Shown here: positions 39,968 to 48,808 of the stretch, one piece after another
Position numbering within the stretch: the stretch's first letter is position 1
How the letters are laid out: the number at the start of each line of letters is the position of its first letter
DNA from: Levilactobacillus angrenensis
GTDB taxonomy: Bacteria > Bacillota > Bacilli > Lactobacillales > Lactobacillaceae
Assembly: GCF_003946085.1 (NCBI RefSeq)
Contig: NZ_RHOB01000003.1
Location: forward strand, 62,001 to 126,000
Reading direction: 5' to 3'
DNA: 64,000 nucleotides
Position numbers and translations under genes: made by a program
Notes under the pieces: generated by a model
What the model was told of the DNA's origin: nothing
Seen by the model: the letters and a program-made list of their open reading frames with translations, nothing else
Databases searched by the model: none

Positions 39968-42900
39968 TCACTCCGCAGCATGGTAGCGAATCGTACTCTC
40001 GCCATTCCCGTTGGCGATGACTTGCAACTGGTTTTCGACCTGATCACGCAGCTCGCTCACGTGGCTAATGATTCCGATCATCCGGTGTTGTCCCTCGATT
40101 GTTTCTAGTGATTCCAGGGCCGTCATTAAAGCATCCTCATCCAGTGAGCCAAAGCCTTCGTCAATGAAGAGTGCATCCACGTCGACACTCCCCGTGGTCT
40201 GCTGAATGACTTCCCCTAACGCCAAGGCCAGGGCTAACGAGGCAATGAAACTTTCCCCGCCAGAGAGCGTGTGCACGCTGCGTTGCTCGCCAACGTGGTC
40301 ATCATAGACATTGATTTCCAAACCAGAGCGTTTCTTTGAATTAGCTTGCGCCTCGTCGATCACAAACTGATAGCGGCCGTTGGTCAACTGCTTCAGCCGG
40401 TGATTGCCGACGGTCAAGATCTGGCGGAGATATGTTTGCAACACGTAGCGCTCCAACCCCAGTTTACTGTTCGGGCCATCCCCGTTGACGACCCCACTCA
40501 ATTCCGTAAGCTCTTGCGTTTTCTTCAAGGTAGCCGCTTGGTCCGCCACCAGCTGATCCAGTTGGGTGACGCGTTCCGTGTTGTATTCAGCCAAGTTCTG
40601 CCGTTGTCGTTGCTGTTCTTGCAGTGCCGTGACTTGTTCTTTAGCCGCCGTCAATTTAGCCTGCGTTTGTTCACGTTGCGGCGCGGCCTGCCCTTGCGTC
40701 CGCTTGACCAGCGTGGCGATTGACGTCGCCAACTGGGCCTGGTGCTGTTGAAAGTCTTGTAGCGTTTGACGGTTAGCGCCCAATGTGGGCAATTCCGCGA
40801 TAGCCGTCGTTACCAGTTGTTCTTGCTCATCGCCGGCTGCTTGAAATTGGGTCAAGAGCTGTTGATGGACCGCTGCTTGGGCCGTGGCCAGTTCCTGTTG
40901 GCTCGTTACCAGTTCCTGCTGGGCTTGTGTGACCTGTGTCTGCCGGATTTCCACGGTCTGTTGTGCTTGTTGAACTGCTTGGTTAGCCATGTCTAAGGTC
41001 TGCTGATCTTGGGTGATTTGTTGTTGCAATGCCGCCAATTGCCGATCAAAATCCGTGACCGTGGGGGCATCGGCCGGCAACCGCTTGGTCTCGGTCGCAA
41101 GTTCCGTTGTCAGCTGGTCTGCCGCAGATTGCCGCTGCTTGGCCGTTTCAGTGGCCTGCGTCAACTGTGTCGCCAGAGACTGCGCATCGGCTTTCAATTG
41201 GGCCAGGGCCGTTTGCGCCGCCTGCAGGTCCGCTAGTTGCTGATTATTTTCAGCGATGGCTTGTTGATAAGCTGTCACAGCCGCCTGCTGCACACTAGCC
41301 AGTTGCGCTAGCGTAGCCGTTGCGGGTTGGGCCAGCGCCTGTTGGAGGTCACGCAACCCAGTCTGAATGGTCGCTTGCTGCTCAGCGACCCGTTCTTGCT
41401 GATTTTTGCATTCAGTTGCCAGTTGAGTCGCCTGTTGTTCGCGCTGCTGGGCCGTCGCTGCTAGTTGCTTGACCTCATCTTCAGAAATGTCTGCGGCCGC
41501 CGTCGTTGGCGCTGGATGGGGATGATGTTCCGACCCGCAGACCGGACACGGACTCCCCTCAGTCAGTTGCGCACTTAACAATACGATTTGGTTCCGCAAG
41601 AATTCTTGGTTCTTCGCTTCAGCTAGTGCGCGTTGTTGCTTCGCTGTTGCAGCGGCCGCATTGGCCTGCATCGTCAACGCCTGTTGCTGGGTCGTCAATT
41701 GCGCCTGATTTTTCGTCAACTCCTGTAATGTCGTCAACTGCTGTTGCTGTTGATCCAGTGTCGCTTTTTGCTGCGCCAAGGTATTTTGGGTGGCATAAAT
41801 CGTTGCCTGTTGGTCCACGACCTGTTGTCGCCGGACTTGGGCCGTTTGATTCTCTGTGACTGCGGTTTGACTAGTCGTCACCTCCGCCGTAGCCCGTTGG
41901 ACCGCCACCTGAGCTTGCTCACGCTGCTGTTTTAAGTCAGCTACACGTTGATAGACCGGAACCAAAGCCTGCTGTTGGGCCAATTGGGTATTGGCTTGCT
42001 TGAGCTTGGCCACCAGTGGTTGTTGACGGGTCTGCTCCTGTTGGGCAGCCGCCAGTTGGACCTGGGCTTGACTCAACTGATCTTTGGCAGTTTGTTGCTG
42101 GGTCTGCCGCTGGGCCACGGTTTGAGTTGCCCGTTGGCGTTGCTGCCATTGCGGCTGGAGTTGTTGGGTCCACTCCAACTCGGCGATTCGCTGCTTGAGT
42201 TGCGCCATCGCCGGTTCCTGCGTGGCCAGCGTCTGTTGTTCAGTACGCTGCTGAGCCAATTGCTGCTGGTCTTGCAAGAATAGCCGTTCTTGTTCATCTT
42301 GGCGGACCAAATCACTGTGGGCCTGATCAGCGGCTTGTAGCTTCTTTTGCACGGTGGCAACTTCTTGTTTAGTAGTCGCCTGTTGGCTAGCCATTAAGGT
42401 CAGAATCTCAGTCGTTTGTCGATTAGCCAGGAGATCTTGAGCGTGTGCCTGGTTGGCTGGCGTCCATTTCAATTCACCGAGCAACCGGTCTTGGGTCGCC
42501 GCAGTCTGGCGATTGGCGGCCTCATTTTGCTTGAGTTGGCGCTTTAGTTGGTCCGTCCACCGGGCAAAAATAGTCGTGTTGAACAGTTGCTCCAACACCG
42601 CTGCCTTGTCTTCGCTAGGCGCAATCAAAAAGCGCCGGAATTGGCCTTGAGGCAGCAACACGATTTGGGCAAACTGTTTGCCGTCCATCTGCAAGAGATT
42701 TTGCAGGTAATCGCGGACCTGGCCTTCCTTGGTCAGCTGGGTCACTTCATCTTCTCCAGCAAAAACCGTGAGCGTCACGCTAGCCGCGGCTTCGTGGACC
42801 CCAGTTCCCCGCTTTTTGGCCAACGTTTGGCTAGGCTCGCGCACAATTTCGTAGCGCCGCTCGCGGTGCGTGAAGGTAAACGTGACCCGCGTGGTGTCCG

Positions 42901-43117
42901 TCATCGTGGCAAAGTCTGAACGCATGGATTTGGCCTCGCGGTCGACGCCTGAGGTCTGATTGAACAGGGCATAGCACATCCCGTCAAAGATGGTGGTCTT
43001 GCCACTCCCGGTCTTGCCACTAATCAAAAACAACGGTGTCGCGGCAAATTTGGTGAAGTCGATGGTCGCATCCCGATAAGGACCAAAATATTCCAGATGT
43101 AAGGTTACTGGGCTCAT
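39968..43117 (-). CDS. sbcC: Exonuclease SbcC (Rad50-like SMC ATPase)
   Basis: This 1049-residue ATPase works with SbcD to cut DNA hairpins and process double-strand ends. Walker A is ISGKTGSGKTT. Two Gln/Ala-rich coiled coils flank the zinc hook SPCPVCGSEHHPHP, and the C-terminal half has HTLSGGESFIASLALALALG and LFIDEGFGSLDEDAL. Codons for Gln are extraordinarily frequent in the coils. ATG 43117 overlaps the sbcD stop (ATGA), so synthesis is coupled. Confidence 0.96.
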   Translation of the reverse strand: MSPVTLHLEYFGPYRDATIDFTKFAATPLFLISGKTGSGKTTIFDGMCYALFNQTSGVDREAKSMRSDFATMTDTTRVTFTFTHRERRYEIVREPSQTLAKKRGTGVHEAAASVTLTVFAGEDEVTQLTKEGQVRDYLQNLLQMDGKQFAQIVLLPQGQFRRFLIAPSEDKAAVLEQLFNTTIFARWTDQLKRQLKQNEAANRQTAATQDRLLGELKWTPANQAHAQDLLANRQTTEILTLMASQQATTKQEVATVQKKLQAADQAHSDLVRQDEQERLFLQDQQQLAQQRTEQQTLATQEPAMAQLKQRIAELEWTQQLQPQWQQRQRATQTVAQRQTQQQTAKDQLSQAQVQLAAAQQEQTRQQPLVAKLKQANTQLAQQQALVPVYQRVADLKQQREQAQVAVQRATAEVTTSQTAVTENQTAQVRRQQVVDQQATIYATQNTLAQQKATLDQQQQQLTTLQELTKNQAQLTTQQQALTMQANAAAATAKQQRALAEAKNQEFLRNQIVLLSAQLTEGSPCPVCGSEHHPHPAPTTAAADISEDEVKQLAATAQQREQQATQLATECKNQQERVAEQQATIQTGLRDLQQALAQPATATLAQLASVQQAAVTAYQQAIAENNQQLADLQAAQTALAQLKADAQSLATQLTQATETAKQRQSAADQLTTELATETKRLPADAPTVTDFDRQLAALQQQITQDQQTLDMANQAVQQAQQTVEIRQTQVTQAQQELVTSQQELATAQAAVHQQLLTQFQAAGDEQEQLVTTAIAELPTLGANRQTLQDFQQHQAQLATSIATLVKRTQGQAAPQREQTQAKLTAAKEQVTALQEQQRQRQNLAEYNTERVTQLDQLVADQAATLKKTQELTELSGVVNGDGPNSKLGLERYVLQTYLRQILTVGNHRLKQLTNGRYQFVIDEAQANSKKRSGLEINVYDDHVGEQRSVHTLSGGESFIASLALALALGEVIQQTTGSVDVDALFIDEGFGSLDEDALMTALESLETIEGQHRMIGIISHVSELRDQVENQLQVIANGNGESTIRYHAAE

Positions 43118-44250
43118 TGTTGTTCCTCCTCCTTTTCCGCACGCTGTAAGGCCTGCTTGGCCCAAGTCAACTGCTGGTCACTCAAGTCGTGCTGCGTGAC
43201 CTGGGCAAAGAAATCACTCAGAAGCGTCACGGGGTCTTGTTGGACCTGGTGCACGTCCAAAGTTTCTGGTGTCACCAGCAATTGGTTGACCCGATTTAAC
43301 TCAATCACCCGCGGAAACCGGGTCTTCAGTCGTTGCATCACGTTGGTAATCGGCGTGGTGTCCGTCAGGTTCACGGCGATAAAGTCCTCCGGCGTCACTG
43401 GGTAAATGTGATTGGGGTCCATTAAGTGATCAAAACTATCTTCCAATACGACCAAGTCATGCCACGGTTTCAACGGCTTAAAGGTCACGGTTACCGGTGT
43501 CGTGTCGGTATCCACAATCCACACCCCTTTGGTATCCGCAGCCTCACTGGTCGAAAATTTCAGCGGTGAGCCACTGTATTTGACAGTCGGTTCATTTTGC
43601 AAGGCCTCTTTACGATGTAAATGTCCCAACGCCACGTAGTCAAATGGGGCCAGTAAGTCCACGGGGACGGCATTCAAGCCCCCTACTTGAACCTGCGTTT
43701 CTGAATCTGTATGTTGACTACCGGCCGCAAAGAAATGGGCGATCAAGACGTGTCTTTTGTCTGGCGCAAATTTTTCCTGCATTGCCGCCACTAACCGTTC
43801 CATCGCTTGATTGACGGTGCGAATCTTATCGTCATCAAAGAACTTTCGAGCAGCGATTGGTTCAAAATACGGCAGTAAAAAGAACTGCGTATCGCCCAGT
43901 GTCACTGGTTTTAAGACGTCTGCTAATTTGGTCCGTAAGAAAAAGTCGGTGCTCGAAAACCACTCGGCCCCGTAACCCAACCGCACGCCGGAATCATGAT
44001 TACCACTGATAGCCAGCAGCGGAAATTTCTCGTGGCGGTTCAAGTCCACCAGCATCTTCGTCAATGCCGTCACGGTCGGTTCGCTGGGGAGTGCGCGGTC
44101 ATAGAGGTCGCCCGCAATCACGATGGCATCCACGTGCTCGGCCACCGCGATCGCCTTGATCTGCCGATAGGCCTCCTCTTGTTCTGGAATCAAATCATAG
44201 CCGTGAAGCTTTTTGCCAATATGCCAATCCGCTGTATGTAAAAATCGCAT
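43114..44250 (-). CDS. sbcD: Exonuclease subunit SbcD (Mre11-like nuclease)
   Basis: A 378-residue metallophosphoesterase. Motifs are HTADWHIGK, IAGDLYDR, ISGNHDSG, VLIAHFF and LGHLHRKE, the five metal-binding blocks of Mre11/SbcD. A C-terminal capping domain follows. First gene of sbcDC. The unrelated tag gene ends 15 bp upstream on the same strand, so the three repair genes may be one transcript. Confidence 0.96.
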   Translation of the reverse strand: MRFLHTADWHIGKKLHGYDLIPEQEEAYRQIKAIAVAEHVDAIVIAGDLYDRALPSEPTVTALTKMLVDLNRHEKFPLLAISGNHDSGVRLGYGAEWFSSTDFFLRTKLADVLKPVTLGDTQFFLLPYFEPIAARKFFDDDKIRTVNQAMERLVAAMQEKFAPDKRHVLIAHFFAAGSQHTDSETQVQVGGLNAVPVDLLAPFDYVALGHLHRKEALQNEPTVKYSGSPLKFSTSEAADTKGVWIVDTDTTPVTVTFKPLKPWHDLVVLEDSFDHLMDPNHIYPVTPEDFIAVNLTDTTPITNVMQRLKTRFPRVIELNRVNQLLVTPETLDVHQVQQDPVTLLSDFFAQVTQHDLSDQQLTWAKQALQRAEKEEEQQ

Positions 44251-44265
44251 CGTCCTGCCCTCTCT

Positions 44266-44826
44266 CTACTTATTCTCTGGCGCCCAATCACAACTCACCA
44301 AATGGTCATTCACCATACCCACCGCTTGCAGAAAGGAATAAACGGTGGTGGGCCCCACGAACTTGAAGCCGCGTTTCTTCATTTCTCGGGAAATATGCTG
44401 TGCCAGATCCGTCGTTGCCGGCATCTGATCAGCCGACTGAATGGCGTGGCGGATTGGTTGCCCACCGACAAAGGCCCACAGCCACGTCGCAAAGTCAGGA
44501 CCAGCCGGCCAATTTAAAATGACCTGGGCGTTGTTGACCGTGGCTTCGAGCTTCCGCCGATTACGAATGATCTCAGGGTCAGTCAACAAGCGTGCAATGT
44601 CTGCGGGGGTCATGGCCGCGACTTTGGCGATATCAAAATCGTAAAAGTCCCGGCGAAAAGCAGCGCGCTTATTCAGTACCGTTTGCCAGCTCAACCCAGC
44701 CTGATAGGTCTCTAGGCAGAGTAGCTCAAAGATCTTCTGTAAATCGTGTTGCGGCCGACACCATTCTTCATCGTGATACCGTTCCATCACCGGTGAACCC
44801 GTTGCCCAATCACATCGTTTAACCAT
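44266..44826 (-). CDS. tag: DNA-3-methyladenine glycosylase I
   Basis: A 186-residue canonical Tag enzyme that excises 3-methyladenine. Zinc ligands are Cys5 (KRCDWA), His18 (RYHDEEW) and the C-terminal His/Cys in NDHLVSC. The substrate-contacting Glu39 is in LCLETYQAGLSW. ATG 44826 is 7 nt after GGGAGG. It is placed just before sbcDC, forming a DNA-repair cluster. Confidence 0.95.
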   Translation of the reverse strand: MVKRCDWATGSPVMERYHDEEWCRPQHDLQKIFELLCLETYQAGLSWQTVLNKRAAFRRDFYDFDIAKVAAMTPADIARLLTDPEIIRNRRKLEATVNNAQVILNWPAGPDFATWLWAFVGGQPIRHAIQSADQMPATTDLAQHISREMKKRGFKFVGPTTVYSFLQAVGMVNDHLVSCDWAPENK

Positions 44827-44972
44827 GACGATTCCTCCCATTTTCTGTTAAATCTACTATACCAGATTCCAATTCAAAGACCAAACAAACGTTCGATTTA
44901 TTATTTTATGAAAGCGACACCAATGCCGCAATCAGTGGTTTATTCATCTGATATTTCCTCAATTAATTTTGC

Positions 44973-45001
44973 TTGACCCTACGCAACTAATGGCCTATGC
45001 T
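44973..45001 (+). promoter_or_regulatory. Promoter of the secreted metalloprotease gene
   Basis: TTGACC (44973-44978) and TATGCT (44996-45001) are 17 bp apart, 45 bp before the start codon. Confidence 0.6.
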
Positions 45002-45045
45002 ATTGTAAACATGACATGTTTTGGGGAATAGAGGAGGTTATCATC

Positions 45046-45975
45046 ATGCGTAGAACACACCATCTCAAGGCGCGCTCACTGATTACGGCCGTTGCGGCAG
45101 CCTTAATCGTGGCACCCGCCATCACCACTAGCACCATCACGGCTTCAGCTGCCAGTGTGACCCCGTCTAGTGCATTGCTCAAAAAATCCAAGGGCTACTA
45201 TCAAAAGCACGCCAAGACGCTGGGCAAGAAATACAAGTTAGCTTATGATGCACAGACCGCCTTGAAGAAAAACGGCAAGACCACGGTGTACGTGAACACC
45301 AAGGATAAGACGCTCAAGAAGAGTGTTACCACCGCGATGGCTTACTGGAACAAGAAGCTGGGCAAGAAAGAATTTACTGTCGGCACCAAGAAAAAGCACA
45401 ATCTGACGTTCTCCGTCTCCAAGACCACCCCTACCAAGAGTGATCAAAGTGACGCGTGGTGGACGCCTGCTAAGAAGCAGTTACAGATTCGGCAATCATT
45501 TTACACCGCCGAAAAGCAAAATATCGGCGTGGCCATGACCAATCAGCTCAACGACGCCTTTTACAAGCAATACGCTGGGAAGATTGAAGCGAAGGCCAAG
45601 GCTAACCTGATGGCTGAAGGTATCTCTGCCGACGACAACGAGTACCAGACACTGTTCAATCAGGAAGCCGGTAAGGTCGAGACGAGTTTACCAGAATACG
45701 CCGTTTTGAAAAAAGACGTGACTCTGGTGAAGAATAAGCTCGCCAACGAAGGCCGCATGTACGAATACGCCAGCACGATCGCCCATGAACTGGGGCACGT
45801 GATGGGACTTAATCATTCACCGAATAAGAAAGATTTAATGTACTTTGAAAGCGGTAGTAGCAACGTTTACAGCTACAAGAAAGTCAAAGCTGGTCTGTCC
45901 AAATACACACCAGTGACCAAGACCGATAAGAATCGCGCCAAACTCGCGCTTAAAATTTATGTGGCTGTTCACTGA
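45046..45975 (+). CDS. Secreted zinc metalloprotease, matrixin-like
   Basis: A 309-residue exported protein. The signal peptide (residues 1-36) ends near TASAAS. Lys-rich repeats follow. The catalytic zinc motif is HELGHVMGLNH at about residues 247-257 (HExxHxxGxxH), then a methionine in DLMYFESG that can supply the Met-turn. This is the M10/matrixin pattern. Lactobacillar members are secreted or wall-associated with unknown targets. ATG 45046 follows GAGGAGG. Confidence 0.87.
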   Translation: MRRTHHLKARSLITAVAAALIVAPAITTSTITASAASVTPSSALLKKSKGYYQKHAKTLGKKYKLAYDAQTALKKNGKTTVYVNTKDKTLKKSVTTAMAYWNKKLGKKEFTVGTKKKHNLTFSVSKTTPTKSDQSDAWWTPAKKQLQIRQSFYTAEKQNIGVAMTNQLNDAFYKQYAGKIEAKAKANLMAEGISADDNEYQTLFNQEAGKVETSLPEYAVLKKDVTLVKNKLANEGRMYEYASTIAHELGHVMGLNHSPNKKDLMYFESGSSNVYSYKKVKAGLSKYTPVTKTDKNRAKLALKIYVAVH

Positions 45976-45985
45976 TCAACTCCGT

Positions 45986-46024
45986 AAAAAGTTGCCAATC
46001 GTTTTCTCGTTGGCAACTTTTTTT
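45986..46024 (+). terminator. Intrinsic terminator of the metalloprotease gene
   Basis: AAAAAGTTGCCAA pairs with TTGGCAACTTTTT, followed by more T. Confidence 0.85.
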
Positions 46025-46119
46025 CTGCAATCGAACTGTAATCAATTGTAAATTGTCCGTAACCTCCTCGCAAGTCAGACCGTGTACAATGGACCCAAAG
46101 ACTGAGGAGGATATCATTC

Positions 46120-47061
46120 ATGCAAATTAAGTTTCATAAATTAGGGGCCGGTTTGGCCGCTGCAGCTGCTGTTTTGGCCGTGGGTATCGGTTTGAGCACA
46201 ACTAGCGCACAAGCAGCCGGTAACAAAGTTGCGGATGTTTCTCAATACCAAGGAAATATCAACTGGAACAAGGCGTCCAAGGACTTAAAGTACGCCATCA
46301 TTCGTGTACAACACGGGAGCAAGGGCGACGCTGGCTACATGGTCGACAGCAAGCGTAACGTCAACGCCAACGGTGCCTACAAGGCGGGCGTGCCATTCGG
46401 CCAATACATGTTTGCCGAATTCACGAGTGTGAAGGATGCCAAGCAAGAAGCCAAGGACTTCTACAAGCGGAGTAACGCGCACACGAAGTTCTTCGCTTTG
46501 GATGAAGAAAAGCGGATGCCAAGTGCCACTAAGTCCGAACAAACTTACGTTAATGCCTGGTTGAAGACCATGCGGAGCTTAACGGATAAGCCTTTGATCA
46601 TGTATGCTGGTGAATATTACGCCAACTCACATAACTTGGACTTCTCTAAATTTGACGGTTCTTGGATCGCCAAGTACAGTTCCACTAAGCCTAAGGTTTC
46701 TGGTACGTCCATCGACTTGTGGCAATACACCAGTACGGGACGGGTCTCCGGTATCAGCGGTAACGTTGACTTGAACAAGATTCAAAACAATTCCGTGGTC
46801 AAGAGCTGGTTCGCCGGTGCCGCCCATACTACGCCTAGCTACTACAGTAGTGTGAAAAACGTGACTGGCATCAAGATCGACAAGAACGTTTATGAATACA
46901 ACAGCACGTTGTTCACAAAGAACAAGCGAAGCACCAAATTGACTGCCGGTAAGAAGGTTGCGGTCAAAGCCATCACCAAGAACAGCAAGAACGCTTACCG
47001 TTTCCAATTGAACAACGGCAAGTACGTGACTGCTAACAAGGCATTCGTGACGACTTACTAA
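46120..47061 (+). CDS. Secreted GH25 lysozyme (muramidase) with DUF5776-like wall-binding tail
   Basis: A 313-residue exported enzyme that cleaves peptidoglycan between MurNAc and GlcNAc. A signal peptide ends near TSAQAAG. The GH25 barrel has DVSQYQGNINW and the catalytic FALDEEK region, followed by IDLWQYTSTGRVSG-SGNVDLN. The last 65 residues (IKIDKNVYEYNSTLFTKNKR to the end) resemble the wall-binding tails of lactobacillar surface enzymes. ATG 46120 follows GAGGAGG. Confidence 0.92.
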   Translation: MQIKFHKLGAGLAAAAAVLAVGIGLSTTSAQAAGNKVADVSQYQGNINWNKASKDLKYAIIRVQHGSKGDAGYMVDSKRNVNANGAYKAGVPFGQYMFAEFTSVKDAKQEAKDFYKRSNAHTKFFALDEEKRMPSATKSEQTYVNAWLKTMRSLTDKPLIMYAGEYYANSHNLDFSKFDGSWIAKYSSTKPKVSGTSIDLWQYTSTGRVSGISGNVDLNKIQNNSVVKSWFAGAAHTTPSYYSSVKNVTGIKIDKNVYEYNSTLFTKNKRSTKLTAGKKVAVKAITKNSKNAYRFQLNNGKYVTANKAFVTTY

Positions 47062-47080
47062 AATTAAATTTAACTGTTTT

Positions 47081-47113
47081 AAGGACAGCGACTTCGGTTG
47101 CGGTCCTTTTTTC
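47081..47113 (+). terminator. Intrinsic terminator of the lysozyme gene
   Basis: AAGGAC pairs with GTCCTT around a GCG/TGC inner stem, followed by six T. The target duplication of repeat copy I begins one base after the T-run. Confidence 0.85.
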
Positions 47114-47120
47114 GTATCAC

Positions 47121-47757
47121 CTAAAGATTGAAAGTAACATTTACGCGTTAACACCCGAAACGACAGTATCCTGTCCATATAAACTTAGTCAAACCAGGAG
47201 CCTGCGTCAGCCAGAAATTCCGCCTGCTATGAGGGACACCTCCAGCCAAAGGGCGGGCTTCCAGTTCGCTTTGAAGCCTGACAAAATCAGTCAGTCTCCA
47301 AAGTCGCCCCACGCTGTAGGCTGAGAAAAGACCTCAGCCAACACCGTCGACACAGCTGGCTCCATCTCTGGCTGTCTCCGGCGGGTTGGTGATTATCAAT
47401 AACACTGTGTTAGGAATCAACCGCTAGAATAGCTGCCGTCTAGGGCTAAGCCGACTTTTACTGGCAAGCACTTCTGCAGCCGAGAGTCCGCCAACTATGG
47501 GTTCAGCCGTGGGAGTTGTTTTAGCGGCGTGATTCATGCCGCTTAGACAACTGGCGTCTTTGAGACGCGACCTTCGGCTCAAAACGAGGCCGAGACCGTT
47601 TTTCAGGCTCGGTCCGGTCCGCCCACTGCGTTCCAACCCATAGTTGGTGGACGGTAGGCGACCAGTCCTCACTACGAAGCTGTAAACGATTGATTTTTTC
47701 GCCATCAGTCGCGTGGTGACTATGCTTCTAGCTGATTCTTATCTTTCTTGTCTTTAG
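47121..47757 (+). mobile_element. Structured MITE-like element, copy I (637 bp, full length)
   Basis: Forward orientation. 7-bp target duplication GTATCAC at 47114-47120 and 47758-47764. Ends are CTAAAGATTGAAAG and CTTTCTTGTCTTTAG, an imperfect inverted repeat related to copy C. Module 2 is closed by an 18-bp stem (47486-47503 with 47635-47652). It lies between the lysozyme terminator and the ferrochelatase gene. The minus-strand frame 47424-47705 is an artefact of the repeat. Confidence 0.85.
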
Positions 47758-47854
47758 GTATCACCATCTCCGCAAAAGAATCTTTAGTGAGTGACTCTGT
47801 AAGCGGTTAATTTATGCTAAGATTAATTTAATCATAACCCTTGGGGGAATTCTC

Positions 47855-48808
47855 ATGAACGGTTTACTCTTAGTCAATTTAGGCTCACCCGCTTCGCCCA
47901 CCACGGCGGACGTGCGCCAATACTTACGCCAATTTCTCAGCGACCGCAACGTGATTGAAATGTCGCCTGCCCTATGGCAACCACTGTTGCGCGGCATCAT
48001 TTTGCCCACTCGTTCCTGGCGCTCGGCGACCTTCTATCAACATATTTGGACCCAGGAAGGCTCACCTCTGATTGTGTACACCCAACGAATGGCGCAACAA
48101 GTTCAACGACTGTTGCCAGACTGGCAGGTCGCCTACGCCATGACGTACGGCCAACCCGCGATTGGACCGGCGTTAACCCAGTTAGCACAAACCTGCGATC
48201 ACATCGTCTTACTGCCGCTTTTCCCACAGTACACGCAAAGCACGCATGGCGGTATTTTTCAGCAGGCTCAAGCTACTGGTGTACCCGTCACCACGGTTCA
48301 CCATTTCTACGACCAGCCAGCCTACCTCGACCTCTTGGCGGATCAAGTCTGGCACGCCTATCAACAGGCCGATTACGATGCCGTCTTATTCAGTTACCAC
48401 AGCATCCCTAGCGCCATGGTTCGTCACGGTGACCCCTACCCGACGGAGTGTCAGGCCACCACACAAGGCGTTTTGGACCGTCTGCCCGACTTGCCCGCCG
48501 ACAAGGTCCAGACGGTCTATCAATCTAAGTTCGGCCCGATGCCGTGGCAGAAGCCTTACTTGAAGAACACGCTGATGCAGCTAGTCGAGCTAGGCAAACG
48601 CAACGTCTTAATTGCGACACCGTCTTTCGTGGCCGACTGTCTGGAAACCTTAGAAGAAGATTACGTTCAAAACTACCAAACGTTTAAGGCCAGTGGCGGC
48701 GACAATTTCCAGCTGGTTCCGCCGATGAATGACGACCCGCGGTTCAGCCGGTTTCTCGCTGATTTAGCGCAACAGCGACTCACTCAAGTGGGTGATGCCC
48801 ATGCCTGA
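47855..48808 (+). CDS. hemH: Ferrochelatase (HemH/CpfC family)
   Basis: A 317-residue enzyme that inserts ferrous iron into (copro)porphyrin. It has MNGLLLVNLGSPASPT, LLPLFPQYTQSTHGGIF, FSYHSIPSAMVRHGDPY with the catalytic His, and YQSKFGPMPWQKPYL. No other heme-synthesis genes are in the window. An orphan ferrochelatase is known in this bacterial group and suggests use of imported porphyrin or another metal-handling role. It overlaps mntH by 8 nt, so the two are coexpressed. Confidence 0.92.
   Translation: MNGLLLVNLGSPASPTTADVRQYLRQFLSDRNVIEMSPALWQPLLRGIILPTRSWRSATFYQHIWTQEGSPLIVYTQRMAQQVQRLLPDWQVAYAMTYGQPAIGPALTQLAQTCDHIVLLPLFPQYTQSTHGGIFQQAQATGVPVTTVHHFYDQPAYLDLLADQVWHAYQQADYDAVLFSYHSIPSAMVRHGDPYPTECQATTQGVLDRLPDLPADKVQTVYQSKFGPMPWQKPYLKNTLMQLVELGKRNVLIATPSFVADCLETLEEDYVQNYQTFKASGGDNFQLVPPMNDDPRFSRFLADLAQQRLTQVGDAHA

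Noticed and set aside
40346-42919. Many plus-strand frames opposite sbcC
   Set aside because: Shadows of the Gln-rich coiled-coil codons on the other strand; no ribosome sites.
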